NCBI GenBank assembly: GCA_016928455.1
Contig: JAFGKP010000048.1
Span: 1 to 5,751 of the forward strand
Direction: 5' to 3'
DNA length: 5,751 bases
Origin: Methanomicrobia archaeon
GTDB lineage: Archaea > Halobacteriota > Syntropharchaeia > Alkanophagales > Methanospirareceae
Below the pieces are notes generated by a model, which did not search any database, was not told where the DNA came from, and saw only the letters and a list, made by a program, of their open reading frames with translations. The position numbers were made by a program, and so were the translations under genes. Positions 4,664 to 5,751 of this stretch are shown in pieces (position 1 is the first letter of the stretch; each line of letters starts with the position of its first letter).

Positions 4664-5751
4664 ATGATTCCGCTTGAGCGCGATAAGAAAGCTGCTTTAC
4701 TTTCTATTATTGTATCGGCCGGTCTGGCAGTGGTAAAATACGTTATTGGCATCCTTTCGGGAAGTGTTGCCCTGTTGGCCGATGCGATTCACTCGTTTAC
4801 TGATGTTATCAGTTCAATCGGCGTTTTTATTGGGCTCAAAATCTCGAGTCGCGAGCCCACCGAAGAGTTCCCTTTTGGTTTTTATAAGATCGAAAATATA
4901 GCTAGCCTGTTCCTTGCGCTCGCGATCTTCTATGCGGGCTATGAGATTATCCTCACGTCAGTTGAGAAGTTTGGAACCGCTATCGTCACCGATCTCGGGC
5001 CGGCAATCCTGGTGGCACTGCTATCGGTGGTAACCGCGCTGATTTTGAGCAGATATAAACTCACGGTCGGCCGAGCGATCAATTCGCCCAGCTTGATCGC
5101 GGACGGGCAACACACGAAATCAGACGCCTTATCGTCCATAGCGGTATTATTAGGGTTGGTGGGTTATTCCTTTGGTTTCTCAGCTCTTGATTCGATTGCT
5201 GGTATCGCCGTCTCAGTGCTCATCTTCCGAGCGGGTTACGAGATCTTCAAGGACGCGGTCAGGGTGCTGCTGGATGCGTCGATTGATTACAATGCGCTGA
5301 ACCGAATACGGGAGATCGTGACGAGCAATTGCTGTGTCCGGAAGATCAACTCACTGAAAGCGCGGAGTTCCGGGAAGTTCATCTTTATCGAGCTAGAGGT
5401 AGAGACGAACTATAAGGATCTCGAGCGGGCGCATCACCTGAGTGAGCAGATCGAGGCACAGATCAAGTCGGAGGTGAAGAACGTGGACCGCGTGCTCATC
5501 CACATGGAGCCCGAGGCAAAAGAGTTTATCCGCTATGCCGTTCCCTGCACTGAGAATAACGGGCTGCGCTCGAAAGTCTCGGCACACTTCGGTGAGGCGG
5601 AGTACTTCTGCCTCTTCGATGTTCGGACGGCGGATAACGAGCTGACGACGATGGAATTCCTCAAGAACCCGTACCGCACGCTGGAGAAGCGGAAGGGCTT
5701 GAAAGCCGCGGAACTGCTCGTGAGCAAGCGGATCGACAAGCTGCTCAGCAA
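4664..5751 (+). CDS. Cation diffusion facilitator (CDF) metal exporter fused to a NifX/NifB-like FeMo-co domain, 3' end beyond window
   Basis: 362 codons are present and the frame is still open at the edge. CDF proteins are membrane antiporters that export divalent metals (Zn, Fe, Co, Cd) in exchange for protons. Residues about 10-200 form the six-helix domain. The metal site is His43xxxAsp47 in ADAIHSFTD and His150xxxAsp154 in DGQHTKSDALSS, the HD-HD pattern common in Zn/Cd/Co carriers. The usual HPxGHGK loop is replaced by FPFGFYKIEN (69-78). Residues about 205-284 are the cytosolic ferredoxin-like CDF domain with His256, His257 and His280 (LERAHHLSEQIE, VLIHMEP). From about 288, YAVPCTENNGL, KVSAHFGEAEYFCLFDV and LKAAELLVSKRIDKL match the Di-Nitro_FeMo-Co (NifX/NafY/NifB C-terminal) domain, which binds metal clusters in nitrogenase assembly; this part is incomplete. 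The fused domain may sense or bind the cargo metal (inference). Third-position GC rises sharply near codon 181. Confidence 0.92.
   Translation, partial: MIPLERDKKAALLSIIVSAGLAVVKYVIGILSGSVALLADAIHSFTDVISSIGVFIGLKISSREPTEEFPFGFYKIENIASLFLALAIFYAGYEIILTSVEKFGTAIVTDLGPAILVALLSVVTALILSRYKLTVGRAINSPSLIADGQHTKSDALSSIAVLLGLVGYSFGFSALDSIAGIAVSVLIFRAGYEIFKDAVRVLLDASIDYNALNRIREIVTSNCCVRKINSLKARSSGKFIFIELEVETNYKDLERAHHLSEQIEAQIKSEVKNVDRVLIHMEPEAKEFIRYAVPCTENNGLRSKVSAHFGEAEYFCLFDVRTADNELTTMEFLKNPYRTLEKRKGLKAAELLVSKRIDKLLS

Noticed and set aside
4335..4667. 110-codon plus-strand frame running from inside the zinc-ribbon gene through the spacer
   Set aside because: It starts within a better-supported gene, crosses a T-rich terminator and lacks a ribosome binding site or any known motif. 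The hydrophobic stretch SFLLVSSWLTF is the product of the T-run.

Overview
The window looks like chromosomal DNA from a euryarchaeon, perhaps a methanogen or methanotroph-type lineage (the lineage is inference). The evidence is an archaeal-type tyrosyl-tRNA synthetase, a stand-alone Bud32 kinase, TATA-box-like elements 7-35 bp upstream of several starts, T-rich ends, and a cation diffusion facilitator fused to a FeMo-cofactor-binding-type domain. I see no tRNA, rRNA, CRISPR array, transposase or phage gene.

Layout: positions 1-1094 hold the N-terminal 364 codons of a minus-strand membrane protein O-mannosyltransferase (PMT/GT39 type) that runs off the left edge. It carries a discoidin-like beta-sandwich domain between its first membrane helix and the catalytic Asp-Glu loop. 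A 98-bp divergent promoter region (1095-1192) separates it from a plus-strand GT4 glycosyltransferase (1193-2260). This region has one TATA box per gene and a near-perfect 12-bp inverted repeat bracketing the plus-strand TATA box. Next is tyrS (2378-3352, plus), ending in a stem-loop followed by TTTT. Convergent to it is bud32 (3415-4071, minus). A second divergent promoter region (4072-4128) leads to a 95-residue zinc-ribbon protein of unknown function (4129-4416, plus). A 247-bp gene-free spacer with a T-rich terminator follows, and then a CDF-family metal exporter (4664-5751, plus, cut by the right edge) whose C-terminus enters a NifX/NifB-like (Di-Nitro_FeMo-Co) domain.

How the genes relate: the two glycosyltransferases share a divergent control region and may both serve surface or lipid-linked glycan assembly. 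tyrS and bud32 are translation housekeeping genes: Bud32 belongs to the KEOPS complex, which makes t6A in tRNA. The zinc-ribbon gene and the metal transporter are separate transcription units as far as I can see. Most genes have their own promoter, so this is a string of single-gene units, not a long operon.

Nothing here amounts to a clearly new multi-gene system. The points most worth a second look are the lectin-like insertion in the PMT, the inverted repeat over the glycosyltransferase promoter, the CDF/FeMo-co fusion with its internal shift in codon usage, and the uncharacterised zinc-ribbon protein.
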